From Embleya sp045207655 (GTDB taxonomy: Bacteria; Actinomycetota; Actinomycetes; Streptomycetales; Streptomycetaceae), in NCBI RefSeq assembly GCF_045207655.1, contig NZ_CP108787.1, positions 1 to 64,000 of the forward strand: 64,000 bases of DNA. Direction: 5' to 3'. Shown one piece after another: positions 54,980 through 62,703 of the stretch. Below the pieces are notes generated by a model. It was given only the letters and a program-made list of their open reading frames with translations. It ran no database searches and was not told the origin of the DNA. Each line of letters starts with the position of its first letter. Within the stretch, counting starts at the first letter, position 1. The translations under genes were made by a program, and so were the position numbers.

Positions 54980-55684
54980 TCACTGCCGGGAGTGTTCACG
55001 CACGATCTCGGGCAGGAGAGCGCGGGCGTCCTCGGCGGCGATGCGGCCCTCGGTCAGGTACGGGCACGCCGTCTGCGCGCAGGCGTGTTCGTGGTCGTGG
55101 TGGTCTGCGATGTGGGCTTGCTCCCACTCGCGCGTGTGACGGTTGAGGACCCTGCCCAGGTACTCGATCCGCCACAGGCCGTCCCCCACATGCTGCGCGG
55201 TGATCACCAACGCGTCGGTGTGTCGGCGCGACGACGGGTAGGGGTTTCCGTTGAACGTCAGCACCGTGGTGAAGTCCAACCACTCCGGCCCGACCCCGCA
55301 CGCGACGTCGTGTGCGTGCGCCTCGGGATCGAACGAGGCCGCGCGTGGGAACACGCCCAGGCATTGGGGGCACTGGTGAGAGCCCGGCGGGACCGGACGC
55401 GGCGGCCCGCACACCCACGTACGGCCGCCGAACACGACAGGGGTCGCCTGCGTGCCCGCAGGCCCGGCCGTCCACGCCTTCGACGTCTGAGTTCCCGGGG
55501 TCGGGAGCCGGCCGCCGGCGGCGCCGGTAACGCGTTCGACGATGGCCCGCACGCGGCGGGCAGGCGTGAACCACCCCGACGACCGAGTCACGGGCCGTTC
55601 TCCGAACACGGTCGGCCCTTCGGACGCGGGCGAACCGCCGGAATCGGTCGAACCGTTGGAATCGACGGGACGGGACTCGGACAT
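54980..55684 (-). CDS. orphan protein with Cys pair
   Basis: The 234-aa product is low-complexity for 40 residues, then PVVFGGRTWVCGPPRPVPPG, HQCPQCLGVFPRAASFDPEA, WLDFTTVLTFNGNPYPSSRR, LWRIEYLGRVLNRHTREWEQ and HIADHHDHEHACAQTACPYL. CPQC and the His/Cys-rich end suggest metal binding. No known family. ATG 55684 has GGAG 6 bp upstream; promoter 13 and a leader hairpin precede it. Confidence 0.7.
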   Translation of the reverse strand: MSESRPVDSNGSTDSGGSPASEGPTVFGERPVTRSSGWFTPARRVRAIVERVTGAAGGRLPTPGTQTSKAWTAGPAGTQATPVVFGGRTWVCGPPRPVPPGSHQCPQCLGVFPRAASFDPEAHAHDVACGVGPEWLDFTTVLTFNGNPYPSSRRHTDALVITAQHVGDGLWRIEYLGRVLNRHTREWEQAHIADHHDHEHACAQTACPYLTEGRIAAEDARALLPEIVREHSRQ

Positions 55685-55778
55685 CGGGACTCCGAACTCT
55701 CGAAGAAACTTGCGGAATCGACGCGCCGCCGGCGCGGCACACGATGGAACACGCCCTGTGCCGCAGTGGTACCGGTGG

Positions 55779-55818
55779 CGTGGTCGGGTACCGCCCGGGG
55801 TGACGACACCCGACCACC
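55779..55818 (-). other. 5' leader hairpin, copy 4
   Basis: CGTGGTCGGGTACCG (55779-55793) pairs with CGACACCCGACCACC (55804-55818) with minor mismatches. Confidence 0.6.
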
Positions 55819-55823
55819 CGACC

Positions 55824-55901
55824 ACTGTCGCGCCGCCGCCCCGACCGGCACGACCAGCCGAACCCCTCCCCCGCACCCACAGCGGCCCCATCGGGGAAGG
55901 G
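55824..55901 (-). promoter_or_regulatory. G-box promoter 13
   Basis: Boxes CCCCTCCCCCG (55863-55873) and GGGGAAGGG (55893-55901); minus-strand -10-like GACAGT at 55824-55829, close to 33 bp away. Confidence 0.68.
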
Positions 55902-56025
55902 TCGCCCGGCCCGTCGTCGCACTACCGGCCCCGCTGCCCGGCGCCGAGGGCGGAGGGCGGACCGATGGGAACCGGTGCGAGGCTCGTCCGGACCGTCCGA
56001 CCGGAACGGTCCGGACGAGCACGAG

Positions 56026-56421
56026 TCACGGTCGATCGCTCCGCGCGACGCCGTCCCACCGACCTATGGGTCCGCCGCCATCGGTGCGGTCAGGGGATTC
56101 GACCGCCTCGGAGAGTGCGCGTTTTGCCACGTGCTCAACGTTTCTGCGGAGGGTGCTGTCAGGGTCTGAGGACAGTGTCGCGAGGGTGACGGCGGCGGCA
56201 ATGATGACATCGCACACCTCCATCAAGACGTCCTCCTGCGTGTGCGTCACACCCTTCCTCGGGTTCGCACCGATGAAGCCTTGATACGCCTGGGAAAGCT
56301 CTCCTACCTCTTCGATGATCTTCAGCAGGCGCTGCGGCAGCACGTCCTGTCCGGCGGCGGCGTGGTGCGCGTCGAGCATTTTCCGAAGCTCTTCGATCGA
56401 GGCCCACATATTCGCGTCCAC
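56026..56421 (-). CDS. MazG-like nucleotide pyrophosphohydrolase
   Basis: The 131-aa product has the all-alpha NTP pyrophosphohydrolase pattern: LLKIIEEVGELSQAYQGF (EEVGEL 37-42) and EDVLMEVCDVIIAAAVTL (63-80), supplying the Glu/Asp that bind magnesium. MazG-type enzymes remove non-canonical or excess nucleoside triphosphates. GTG 56421 has GGAGAG 6 bp upstream and is preferred over the ATG codons further up. No G-box site is evident ahead of it. The last 25 residues are poorly conserved in style. Confidence 0.82.
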   Translation of the reverse strand: MDANMWASIEELRKMLDAHHAAAGQDVLPQRLLKIIEEVGELSQAYQGFIGANPRKGVTHTQEDVLMEVCDVIIAAAVTLATLSSDPDSTLRRNVEHVAKRALSEAVESPDRTDGGGPIGRWDGVARSDRP

Positions 56422-56544
56422 GAAAACTCTCCACATCCATTCATGGCCCGTAGGCCAGTCGGGTTGGCGTCCGAGGCATCGCACAACGGATCACCGTGTC
56501 CGAGGAATCCGCCGGCATCGGTCGGACATCCTCAAAGGCCACGC

Positions 56545-56673
56545 TCATCTCTCGGCCCGGTATTCTCCGGGGGGAAAATCTTCCTCGTCGTGCAGCGCGG
56601 CATCCGCTGCGCGTTCCAGTGCCGCCGCGTGAGTCGGGTCTTCGGCGGCTCTCGCTATCTTCGCTTCCCAGTC
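56545..56673 (-). pseudogene. coding fragment without a start
   Basis: A 42-codon stretch reads DWEAKIARAAEDPTHAAALE and ADAALHDEEDFPPGEYRAER to a TGA, with strong amino-acid character. A TAG stands right before it and no start codon lies inside; GAGGAG and a GTG upstream are in a different frame. Probably the end of a frameshifted small gene. Confidence 0.5.
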
Positions 56674-56773
56674 CTAATGGACCCTATGTCCGCTCCGCTT
56701 CCACGTCGCCAATCTCCTCTCGTTCCACACCGCGATCGGGTTGATCCCTCGGGGTCGTGAACGGACAGTCGGA

Positions 56774-57103
56774 TCACCAGGGATTGAGGGGACCGAATGC
56801 CGTCAGTATTACGATTCGTTTTCCGTTCGGAAAGCATCCTTCCATGGGCGAGGGGAAGTCGGTGTCATTCGGGATCCGGAAGGCGGCACTCAGTCCCAGT
56901 CCGTGTGCGCATCGTGTGCACTCCTTGTTTGCGTGTCGCTCCGCCACCACCTTGGCCGCGCTCAGGGCGTAGTCCTCCGTACAGCCCGTGGCGTTCACGA
57001 TCACGCCCGGCTCGTCGTCGCCGCATCCCCACCCAAAGATGCATTGGATGCGCACCGCAGTGTCACCTTTCCTTACCAGAGCCCTTGTTTCCATATCCGT
57101 CAT
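56774..57103 (-). CDS. orphan protein
   Basis: The 109-aa product has DMETRALVRKGDTAVRIQCI, GCGDDEPGVIVNATGCTEDY and ALSAAKVVAERHANKECTRC, then AHGLGLSAAFRIPNDTDF. CTRC may bind metal. GC content is lower than in most of the window. ATG 57103 has GGGAG 7 bp upstream. It diverges from the gene at 57372 and shares one G-box site with it. Confidence 0.7.
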   Translation of the reverse strand: MTDMETRALVRKGDTAVRIQCIFGWGCGDDEPGVIVNATGCTEDYALSAAKVVAERHANKECTRCAHGLGLSAAFRIPNDTDFPSPMEGCFPNGKRIVILTAFGPLNPW

Positions 57104-57218
57104 GCGAAGCTCCCAGAGAAATACGTGTGGACGCGACCTGCGAATGACATCGTCGCCGATAGCTTCCGGCACCTCATATGCGGCAGCTCGCAAGCACATC
57201 CCTATTCAATGCGCCCCG

Positions 57219-57339
57219 ACTCTATCGCTCGCGCATCGACTCAGGCGCCGGGATTCCACCCTTCCCCGGAGCAGACCGGCCCAGAAGGACCCGGGAGGGG
57301 CATCGGTGTCGAAGAATCACCGCAGGGAGCCATTAGATT
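57219..57339. promoter_or_regulatory. G-box promoter 14, divergent pair
   Basis: Boxes CCCTTCCCC (57259-57267) and GGGAGGGG (57293-57300). A -10-like hexamer lies on both sides: TAGAGT on the minus strand (57219-57224, 34 bp) for the gene at 57103 and TAGATT on the plus strand (57334-57339, 33 bp) for the gene at 57372. Confidence 0.7.
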
Positions 57340-57371
57340 GATGCTCCCCAACCATCAACCGGGAGTCGATC

Positions 57372-57900
57372 ATGCACGCAAACGATCCGGACTGGATGCG
57401 CGCGGTCTGGTCAGCCGACCAAATTCTCGCGACGAGAGATCCGGACGAGTGCTCGCGAATGCTGGCGAGGGCGGAAGCCGATTTCGGCCAGGAGGGGATC
57501 GCAGTCCTGGCCATGGCCATGATCTTGCAGGTCTGGGACACGTGTCCGCCGACCCATCGAGTCGCCGGGTACCCGTCCGTCGATCTGATCATGAGCGAGA
57601 GAAGCCTGCTCAGTGGGCGTGCTGCGGCCACCCACCCTGGTCGCGGTGTCGAAGGGACGAAGCTTCATGACCGCCAAGGAGATTTCAGCAGCGGAGGACG
57701 CCTTCTCGATGATGGAGTTGGCCATTCCCGTTCTGGGAGAGATATGGAAATGGATCGGCAGGCGCGGCCGGAACGGCATCGTTCCGAGGCTGGCCACGCA
57801 TTTCGACAAGCACATATCTCCAAAACCGGATCTCGCATTTCTTCTCATCATGCACTGCATTACGTCCGCACGGATTATGCGCCGGTCCGAAGAGCCCTGA
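57372..57900 (+). pseudogene. paralog of the 34318 gene, frameshifted
   Basis: The first frame reads DPDWMRAVWSADQILATRDP, DECSRMLARAEADFGQEGIA and VLAMAMILQVWDTC; near 57590-57640 coding moves one base to FMTAKEISAAEDAFSMMELA, DLAFLLIMHCITSARIM and ends TGA 57898. Together (about 176 aa, one surplus base) it matches the layout of 34318-34821 from head to tail. Start ATG 57372 has GGGAG upstream. Promoter 14 precedes it. Either a sequencing error or a dead gene. Confidence 0.62.
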
Positions 57901-57965
57901 CGGAATCATTCGGTCCGTGCCGCGCAGTTCGATCCCGAATTTCGCGGCCCTCGGACCCGAGATAG

Positions 57966-58036
57966 CCCCTCCCCGTCCCGCCTGCTCCCGGGAAGGGGTC
58001 GGGCCGATTTCCGGTGCCCCGGATATCCCTTAGGTT
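57966..58036 (+). promoter_or_regulatory. G-box promoter 15
   Basis: Boxes CCCCTCCCCG (57966-57975) and GGGAAGGG (57990-57997); -10-like TAGGTT at 58031-58036, 33 bp away. Drives the gene at 58077. Confidence 0.7.
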
Positions 58037-58076
58037 GGAATCCCCGGTACGTCGACACAAAGGAAATTCGGCTCGC

Positions 58077-58484
58077 ATGAAGGAATCGGAAAGGGATGCG
58101 GTTCACGCATCATTGATCCTTGCCAACAAGGAGCCGTTGGAGATTTGCGACACCCTTGAAATCGCACAGGGAATGCGGAAAGTTTATGTGCGGATGTTGT
58201 CGAAGAGCGAACGCGCCCGAACGCACGCAGTAATAATTCATAGGCCATTCGAAAACAGAGGTGGATGGCATCTACTCCTTCTCAAACTGACTTCGGCAAG
58301 CACCGTACCTCTGAGGATCTGTTACAGCTTCACGGAGGCTCAAGACCTGCTCGACAGCTATGCGAGGAATCTGACCAGAGAGGGACGCGGCGCATCGCAC
58401 GCCGTGATCATTCGCAAGCTGGAGGGTGATTGGAAGCTATGGGGAATATTCGAGTTCAAGCGCTCTAATAGCGAAGAATCCTAG
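58077..58484 (+). CDS. orphan protein made of two internal repeats
   Basis: The 135-aa product has two similar halves: PLEICDTLEIAQGMRKVYVR, THAVIIHRPFENRGGWHLLL and PLRICYSFTEAQDLLDSYAR, SHAVIIRKLEGDWKLWGIFE. Each is helix then paired strands. The DNA is less GC-rich than the surroundings, which hints at separate origin. ATG 58077 has AAAGGAA at a long distance. Function unknown. Confidence 0.72.
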   Translation: MKESERDAVHASLILANKEPLEICDTLEIAQGMRKVYVRMLSKSERARTHAVIIHRPFENRGGWHLLLLKLTSASTVPLRICYSFTEAQDLLDSYARNLTREGRGASHAVIIRKLEGDWKLWGIFEFKRSNSEES

Positions 58485-58570
58485 GGAGGGCAAGTCACGA
58501 GCCGGCGCGGCGTTGTGAGCCTCGCCGGTTCATGACAAATCCACGCCGCGTTGCCTCGGTAAGCGAATGC

Positions 58571-58642
58571 CCCCTCCCCCGCACCCTCCGGAACAGGGAA
58601 GGGTTCAGCGGCGAAACCGTGAGCAGAGAATGCAGATAGACG
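58571..58642 (+). promoter_or_regulatory. G-box promoter 16
   Basis: Boxes CCCCTCCCCC (58571-58580) and GGGAAGGG (58596-58603); -10-like TAGACG at 58637-58642, 33 bp away. Drives the gene at 58720. Confidence 0.65.
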
Positions 58643-58719
58643 GGAAACGAGAATTCCGTTCGGTACGGGAAATCCTATGGGCCTCGAACACAATCGTCCC
58701 TCACGGAGGAGTACCATAC

Positions 58720-59148
58720 GTGACCGAAACGAGTAATCAGGCCCCCGGCAATGATGAGGATGGACTTTTGCCCATCGGCGTTTTGTCGTGGATTCCGGAG
58801 GATTTCCATGAAGGCGACGGCCGGGAATGGGAAAAGCACATTCGCCCCTTGTGGTATGTCGTACCGAACTGGGGCATGGACGGATGGGACCTTGGCAGCC
58901 ATCCGAACAGCGTCGTTGCGCACTACGACGACATCCTCCTGGGAACCCACTTCGGTCTTGCGGTCTACACCGAGGGCGACGTCCAGGTATCCGCGTTCCA
59001 GGGGCGCCACGCTCGCGACGCGGCCACGGACCGGCTCGCGTTGGAATTGTGGGACTACTGGGAGAACGGACCCTCCAACGCTCCCAAGCCGGGTACTCCG
59101 GTAGACGAGATACCGTTCATGTTTCGCGGCTCGTACCAACGCAGATAG
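58720..59148 (+). CDS. orphan protein, paralog of 12792-13289
   Basis: The 142-aa product has LPIGVLSWIPEDFHEGDGRE, WYVVPNWGMDGWDLGSHPNS, VVAHYDDILLGTHFGLAVYT, EGDVQVSAFQGRHARDAATD and LALELWDY, aligning throughout with 12792-13289 apart from that gene's repetitive head. GTG 58720 has GGAGGA 9 bp upstream. Both paralogs lie behind a G-box promoter, 45 kb apart, so gene and promoter were probably copied together. Confidence 0.78.
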   Translation: MTETSNQAPGNDEDGLLPIGVLSWIPEDFHEGDGREWEKHIRPLWYVVPNWGMDGWDLGSHPNSVVAHYDDILLGTHFGLAVYTEGDVQVSAFQGRHARDAATDRLALELWDYWENGPSNAPKPGTPVDEIPFMFRGSYQRR

Positions 59149-59206
59149 ATTCCGGCCCCCGCGACGCTGCACGGGCCCCGGTGCCCGTCGAGGCGCATCC
59201 TGAATG

Positions 59207-59262
59207 CCAGACAGCCCCTGGCGTGGGGTTCCTGACGGAACCCCACGCCAGGGGCTGTCTGG
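59207..59262. terminator. 26-bp perfect inverted repeat
   Basis: Arms 59207-59232 and 59237-59262 are perfectly complementary with loop TGAC. It follows the 58720-59148 gene and is the longest perfect hairpin in the window. Probably a terminator; no T tract. Confidence 0.75.
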
Positions 59263-59729
59263 GCTGCGTGGTCGCCCCTGTGTCCCCGCGGCATCGCCTT
59301 GGCGGTGCCGGGGAAGGGGGTTCGCGTGCTGTCCACGTATCGCCGCCGGGGTGCCCGCCCCTCCCGAGATCCAGCCGGTCGATGTCTCGTGAGGACCGCG
59401 CGGTAGTAGCGTTCGAGCCCTGATTCGGCCCCGACCTCCGCGGCCGGTGACAGCGCGGGAAACCGTCGGGTCGGGATTCCGCGGCCTGCCGAGGAAGTAG
59501 ACGACTCCGCGCGGCGCGGGGTCGAGCGGCACCCCGACGCACTCCGCTCCGGGCGCCGACTCACCCACCAACGATCTGCGCGGGATCGACCAGGTGCTGT
59601 CCGCGCTCGTCGCCGAGGGCACGTTGCCTTCGATCGGGGAGTTCCGCCCAAGCATCCAGCCGCGCCCTATGCGGGTGCCGAGCAAATGTCTGCCTGCGGG
59701 TCGTCCCGATCAGGAGCTGCCACGGGGTG
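59263..59729. other. intergenic with possible gene fragments
   Basis: One plus-strand frame reads NDLRGIDQVLSALVAEGTLP and SIGEFRPSIQPR (about 59565-59660), with no start or ribosome site, and a minus-strand frame reads GAECVGVPLDPAPRGVVYFL in the same region. One may be a remnant; I cannot decide which. Confidence 0.3.
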
Positions 59730-60020
59730 CTACGTGGTGTCGTCGCGGCCCTCGCGAGTGCCTGCGAAAAGGGACGTCCACAGATCCAAACGGTCCTGGA
59801 CGTGCTTGGCGTTGATGTACGCCTCGTGTCCCCGGGCCTGCTCGTCGCTCAGTCGAGGATCACAGTGTGCGTCGAGGAAGCCGACGGTGAGCAGTGCAGT
59901 GTCCGGGTCGTGCAGTCGAAGACGTGCGAGGTTGTCGTCCATGATCTGGAACGCCCGGGCCTCGTCCAGAAAGCGGTGCAGGTCCTCAAGGAACAACTCA
60001 GGGTCGGAATCATTTGTCAC
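59730..60020 (-). CDS. small orphan protein
   Basis: The 96-aa product is acidic and helical (NDSDPELFLEDLHRFLDEAR, DNLARLRLHDPDTALLTVGF, HEAYINAKHVQDRLDLWTSL). GTG 60020 has AAGGAG about 9 bp upstream. No known family. Confidence 0.65.
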   Translation of the reverse strand: MTNDSDPELFLEDLHRFLDEARAFQIMDDNLARLRLHDPDTALLTVGFLDAHCDPRLSDEQARGHEAYINAKHVQDRLDLWTSLFAGTREGRDDTT

Positions 60021-60315
60021 GGCACTTTCTCCTTCCATGCGATCTGGGGCTGTCGCTTTCGTCCGGCTGGCGTCCATGGCGTCATCGCGAGGCCGGGGTT
60101 TGAGGTACGGCTGTGCTCGGGCTTGCAGGCAACGCGTTGGCAACGATGGGCGACCAAGAGTCGCAGGCGAACGAGCGAAGTTCGGTCGCCTCGGAGCTCA
60201 GGTTCCGAGCTGCAGGACACCCGCATAACGAACTCGCGAACGGCCCGGTCCTCGTCGGCCGGTCCGCGGAATGTGCGGCGGCAAGCCGCAGGGCGGCGCA
60301 ACGTCGGCATCGGTG

Positions 60316-60741
60316 TCATGTGCGGGTGTCAAAGCGGGTGGGGTCCAGGCGGCGCAGGACCGCGCCGGCGGGGGCGATGAGATCAGACGGCAGGAAGGAG
60401 GACAGGGCTTCCAGCGCCTGGGCGTCGGGCATCTTCACGATGTCGTCGTAGGTGACGTCGGAATAGGGGGACTCGTCCCATCCACTCGCCTCGGAAAGGA
60501 GGCCGTCGAAGAGCCTGTCGGCCAGTGTTCGATCCTCTGCCATGTGGGATTCGAGTTCTTCGAGTGCCAGCGATGCCGCCGTGTGAAGCTCGACGGCCGA
60601 GGCCGCCATCGCGGGCATGCCCCCGGGCCCCTCCGCTGAAGCGGTCGGCACTCGAGGTGCCGCGGCGTCCAAGGCTGCGCGGAGGCGCCGGATTTGGTCG
60701 TTGCCCGACTGGATCCGGGGCGCGGGCAGGTTTGGGTTCAC
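60316..60741 (-). CDS. small orphan protein
   Basis: The 141-aa product has GNDQIRRLRAALDAAAPRVP, AVELHTAASLALEELESHMA, DRTLADRLFDGLLSEASGWD and SDVTYDDIVKMPDAQALEAL. Helical, no known motif. GTG 60741 has AAAGG about 11 bp upstream. It is the second in a run of four minus-strand genes. Confidence 0.65.
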   Translation of the reverse strand: MNPNLPAPRIQSGNDQIRRLRAALDAAAPRVPTASAEGPGGMPAMAASAVELHTAASLALEELESHMAEDRTLADRLFDGLLSEASGWDESPYSDVTYDDIVKMPDAQALEALSSFLPSDLIAPAGAVLRRLDPTRFDTRT

Positions 60742-60862
60742 CGGAATCGCTTGCCTTTCTGATGGACGGCAACTCGTCGGAGGAGGATCGTCCCCCGGTG
60801 ATACCTACGGGTCCTGTCCGCTCCGGCTGCGCCGGGGCGGCTCGACACCAGACGGGCCACGA

Positions 60863-61384
60863 CTACAGGAGTGGTTCCACGCGTCGACGCGCACGCTTGC
60901 TCCCCTGCGGGTCCCTGCCGTCCGCGTCGAGCCTCAGAAGGTCCGCGCGCGTCATATTCGGCGTGGATACACCCAACTCCTCACGCAGCACCTCCCATTG
61001 CTCGCGTATGCACTCGTTCACGTCGGAGACGGGGTGGCCGGCGCCGCATGGGCTGGCGACCCATTGGTCGTCTCTGCCGGGCCGATGTCCGCAGTTCGGG
61101 CATGTCCCGCAGAAGTTCGGCCGTGCGAGAGCGTCGTCGCGCTGGAAGCTTCGGCCGGACGGCCGGAATCCCAGTTCCACGACGCCACCCTCGGTCGAGG
61201 TGTACATCGCCTTCCGGCACTCCTGACCGTCGCAGTGGCCGAGGTGCGCGAAGCGCACACCAGTCATCCGGACCATCCAACCGATCCGCTCGATCCTGGG
61301 GGAAGGCGACGGGATGACTCCGAGCGTGGCCCACTCTTGCTGCCATCCCCACAGGGACGGCGGTGTTGCAACGTTCTTGGACAT
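60863..61384 (-). CDS. orphan protein with zinc-ribbon-like cluster
   Basis: The 173-aa product has LGHCDGQECRKAMYTSTEGG, NFCGTCPNCGHRPGRDDQWV and SPCGAGHP: two or more CxxC/CxH sites in the middle. The tail (VNECIREQWEVLREELGVST, MTRADLLRLDADGRD) is helical. No known family. ATG 61384 has GGGAG 7 bp upstream. Confidence 0.7.
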   Translation of the reverse strand: MSKNVATPPSLWGWQQEWATLGVIPSPSPRIERIGWMVRMTGVRFAHLGHCDGQECRKAMYTSTEGGVVELGFRPSGRSFQRDDALARPNFCGTCPNCGHRPGRDDQWVASPCGAGHPVSDVNECIREQWEVLREELGVSTPNMTRADLLRLDADGRDPQGSKRARRRVEPLL

Positions 61385-61559
61385 GAACGGTGCTCCCTTC
61401 GGTGTTGTCGGGCCCTGCAAAGTGCGGCCGACGATCACGGCTCGCCGTTCCGGGCGGTCACATCAATCCTTCGGCACCGTCGGAGACGCCGCGGCCGGCC
61501 GCGACCCTCCCCGGAGTCGGCCCGCATCGCCGCCTTGTCCTCCGCCGACTCGCTGCGAA

Positions 61560-61828
61560 CTACCGCGCCTCCTCCGGGGTCCGCGTCGCCCAATCGCGGT
61601 GCCAATTCACATGTCCGAAGATAAGGTCGTCCAGTTCGACCGGGCACAGGTAGCAAACGAGCGTGACTTCCAGCAGACGCAGGGTGGAGGGACCCCGTCG
61701 AACGGTGGTCGGCGCTGGATGCAGGCGTGGACCGATCGCTTGTGCAGATCGCGGACGTTTCTCGCCGCGGGTGGGGTGCTGCTGCAAAGCGCGTATCGGC
61801 CGGCGCGTTCGATCAGATGGGGCCGCAC
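61560..61828 (-). pseudogene. frameshifted small gene
   Basis: Readable coding starts in one frame (RPHLIERAGRYALCSSTPPA and ARNVRDLHKRSVHACIQRR) and passes to another (LLEVTLVCYLCPVELDDLIF, GHVNWHRDWATRTPEEAR) to a TAG at 61560. A single-base change would join them. Identity unknown. Confidence 0.4.
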
Positions 61829-61846
61829 AAAGTGGTGCTGGCTCTC

Positions 61847-62050
61847 TCACACCCGTGCCAGGTAGCGGATCACGCTCTCAGGTTCCAGCCGCAGAATCCC
61901 TGTTCTGGCGTCGGGCCGGGCCTCCAGGGCCAGAGCGGCAAGCGTGCCGAGCGCCACTGCAGGGTCGTTGTGGCTATACGAGGGATCCCAAACGGATAGG
62001 ACTGCGTCCTGTACCCGTGCGAACCGGATGTCGCGGTCTTCAACAAACAT
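61847..62050 (-). CDS. small orphan protein
   Basis: The 67-aa product (FVEDRDIRFARVQDAVLSVW, NDPAVALGTLAALALEARPD, ARTGILRLEPESVIRYLARV) has good character throughout. ATG 62050 has AGGAG 8 bp upstream. It is followed directly by the frameshifted gene. Confidence 0.68.
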   Translation of the reverse strand: MFVEDRDIRFARVQDAVLSVWDPSYSHNDPAVALGTLAALALEARPDARTGILRLEPESVIRYLARV

Positions 62051-62229
62051 GGCCAGAACTCCTGTGCGGCGAGGTCGACTTGCAAATCTTGAGCTGGTGT
62101 TGTGTCACGCGCCGTGTGCAGCCCGGATTGCGTTTCCGGGACGGGCTGTGCGGCAGCGCGAGCGGAAGGCGCCCACGGGTGTGGATCCTCTTCGCAATGC
62201 TGTCCACTCAAGTTGGCCCACTGTGATTC

Positions 62230-62703
62230 ATGGTGTGCTCACCGGAAACAAAGGACCGTGAACTGGTGGGGCGAACACGCGTGTTCCCGGCACAGTCACC
62301 AAGCTTGTCCTTCCGTCGTCGGGCCACACCGCCGGCGTGCGCGTCGACCCCCGCCTCCCCAACAGAGGCCCCAGAACCTGGGTGGAGTTCGACACCAACC
62401 CCCCTGGCCAGCCAGACCCTGTGCGTCACGTCGCTGAGCCCGGAAGAGGCAGGTCTTGTTGTCACCGCCATCGAAGTCATCGAACAAGGCCGCGTCGAGG
62501 CGGTCGGCGACCGCCGTGAGGAGACACGGCGCACCGCTCGCACCCTGCTCTTGGTCTTCGCGGCGACCTTGGTCGGAATCCTGGTCGTGGCGGCGATCAC
62601 CACAGCGTGGATCGCTCGGCGGACAAGTCACGAAGTCCTCCGAGGAACGAGGACTCTGGCCGGGCCATTTGGGTTTCCCGATCGAAACCTGACCAGCAGT
62701 TAG
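62230..62703 (+). CDS. single-span membrane protein
   Basis: The C-terminal part has LSPEEAGLVVTAIEVIEQGR, an Arg-rich linker and TLLLVFAATLVGILVVAAIT, one membrane segment near the end. The first half is poor in this frame, while another frame at 62337 reads GPRTWVEFDTNPPGQP, so a frameshift near 62420 is possible. Its stop overlaps that of the convergent gene. Start uncertain. Confidence 0.45.
   Translation: MVCSPETKDRELVGRTRVFPAQSPSLSFRRRATPPACASTPASPTEAPEPGWSSTPTPLASQTLCVTSLSPEEAGLVVTAIEVIEQGRVEAVGDRREETRRTARTLLLVFAATLVGILVVAAITTAWIARRTSHEVLRGTRTLAGPFGFPDRNLTSS

Noticed and set aside
59283..59320. Seventeenth G-box site
   Set aside because: GGGGAAGGGG is present, but there is no matching hexamer 32-36 bp away on either side and no start codon in position.
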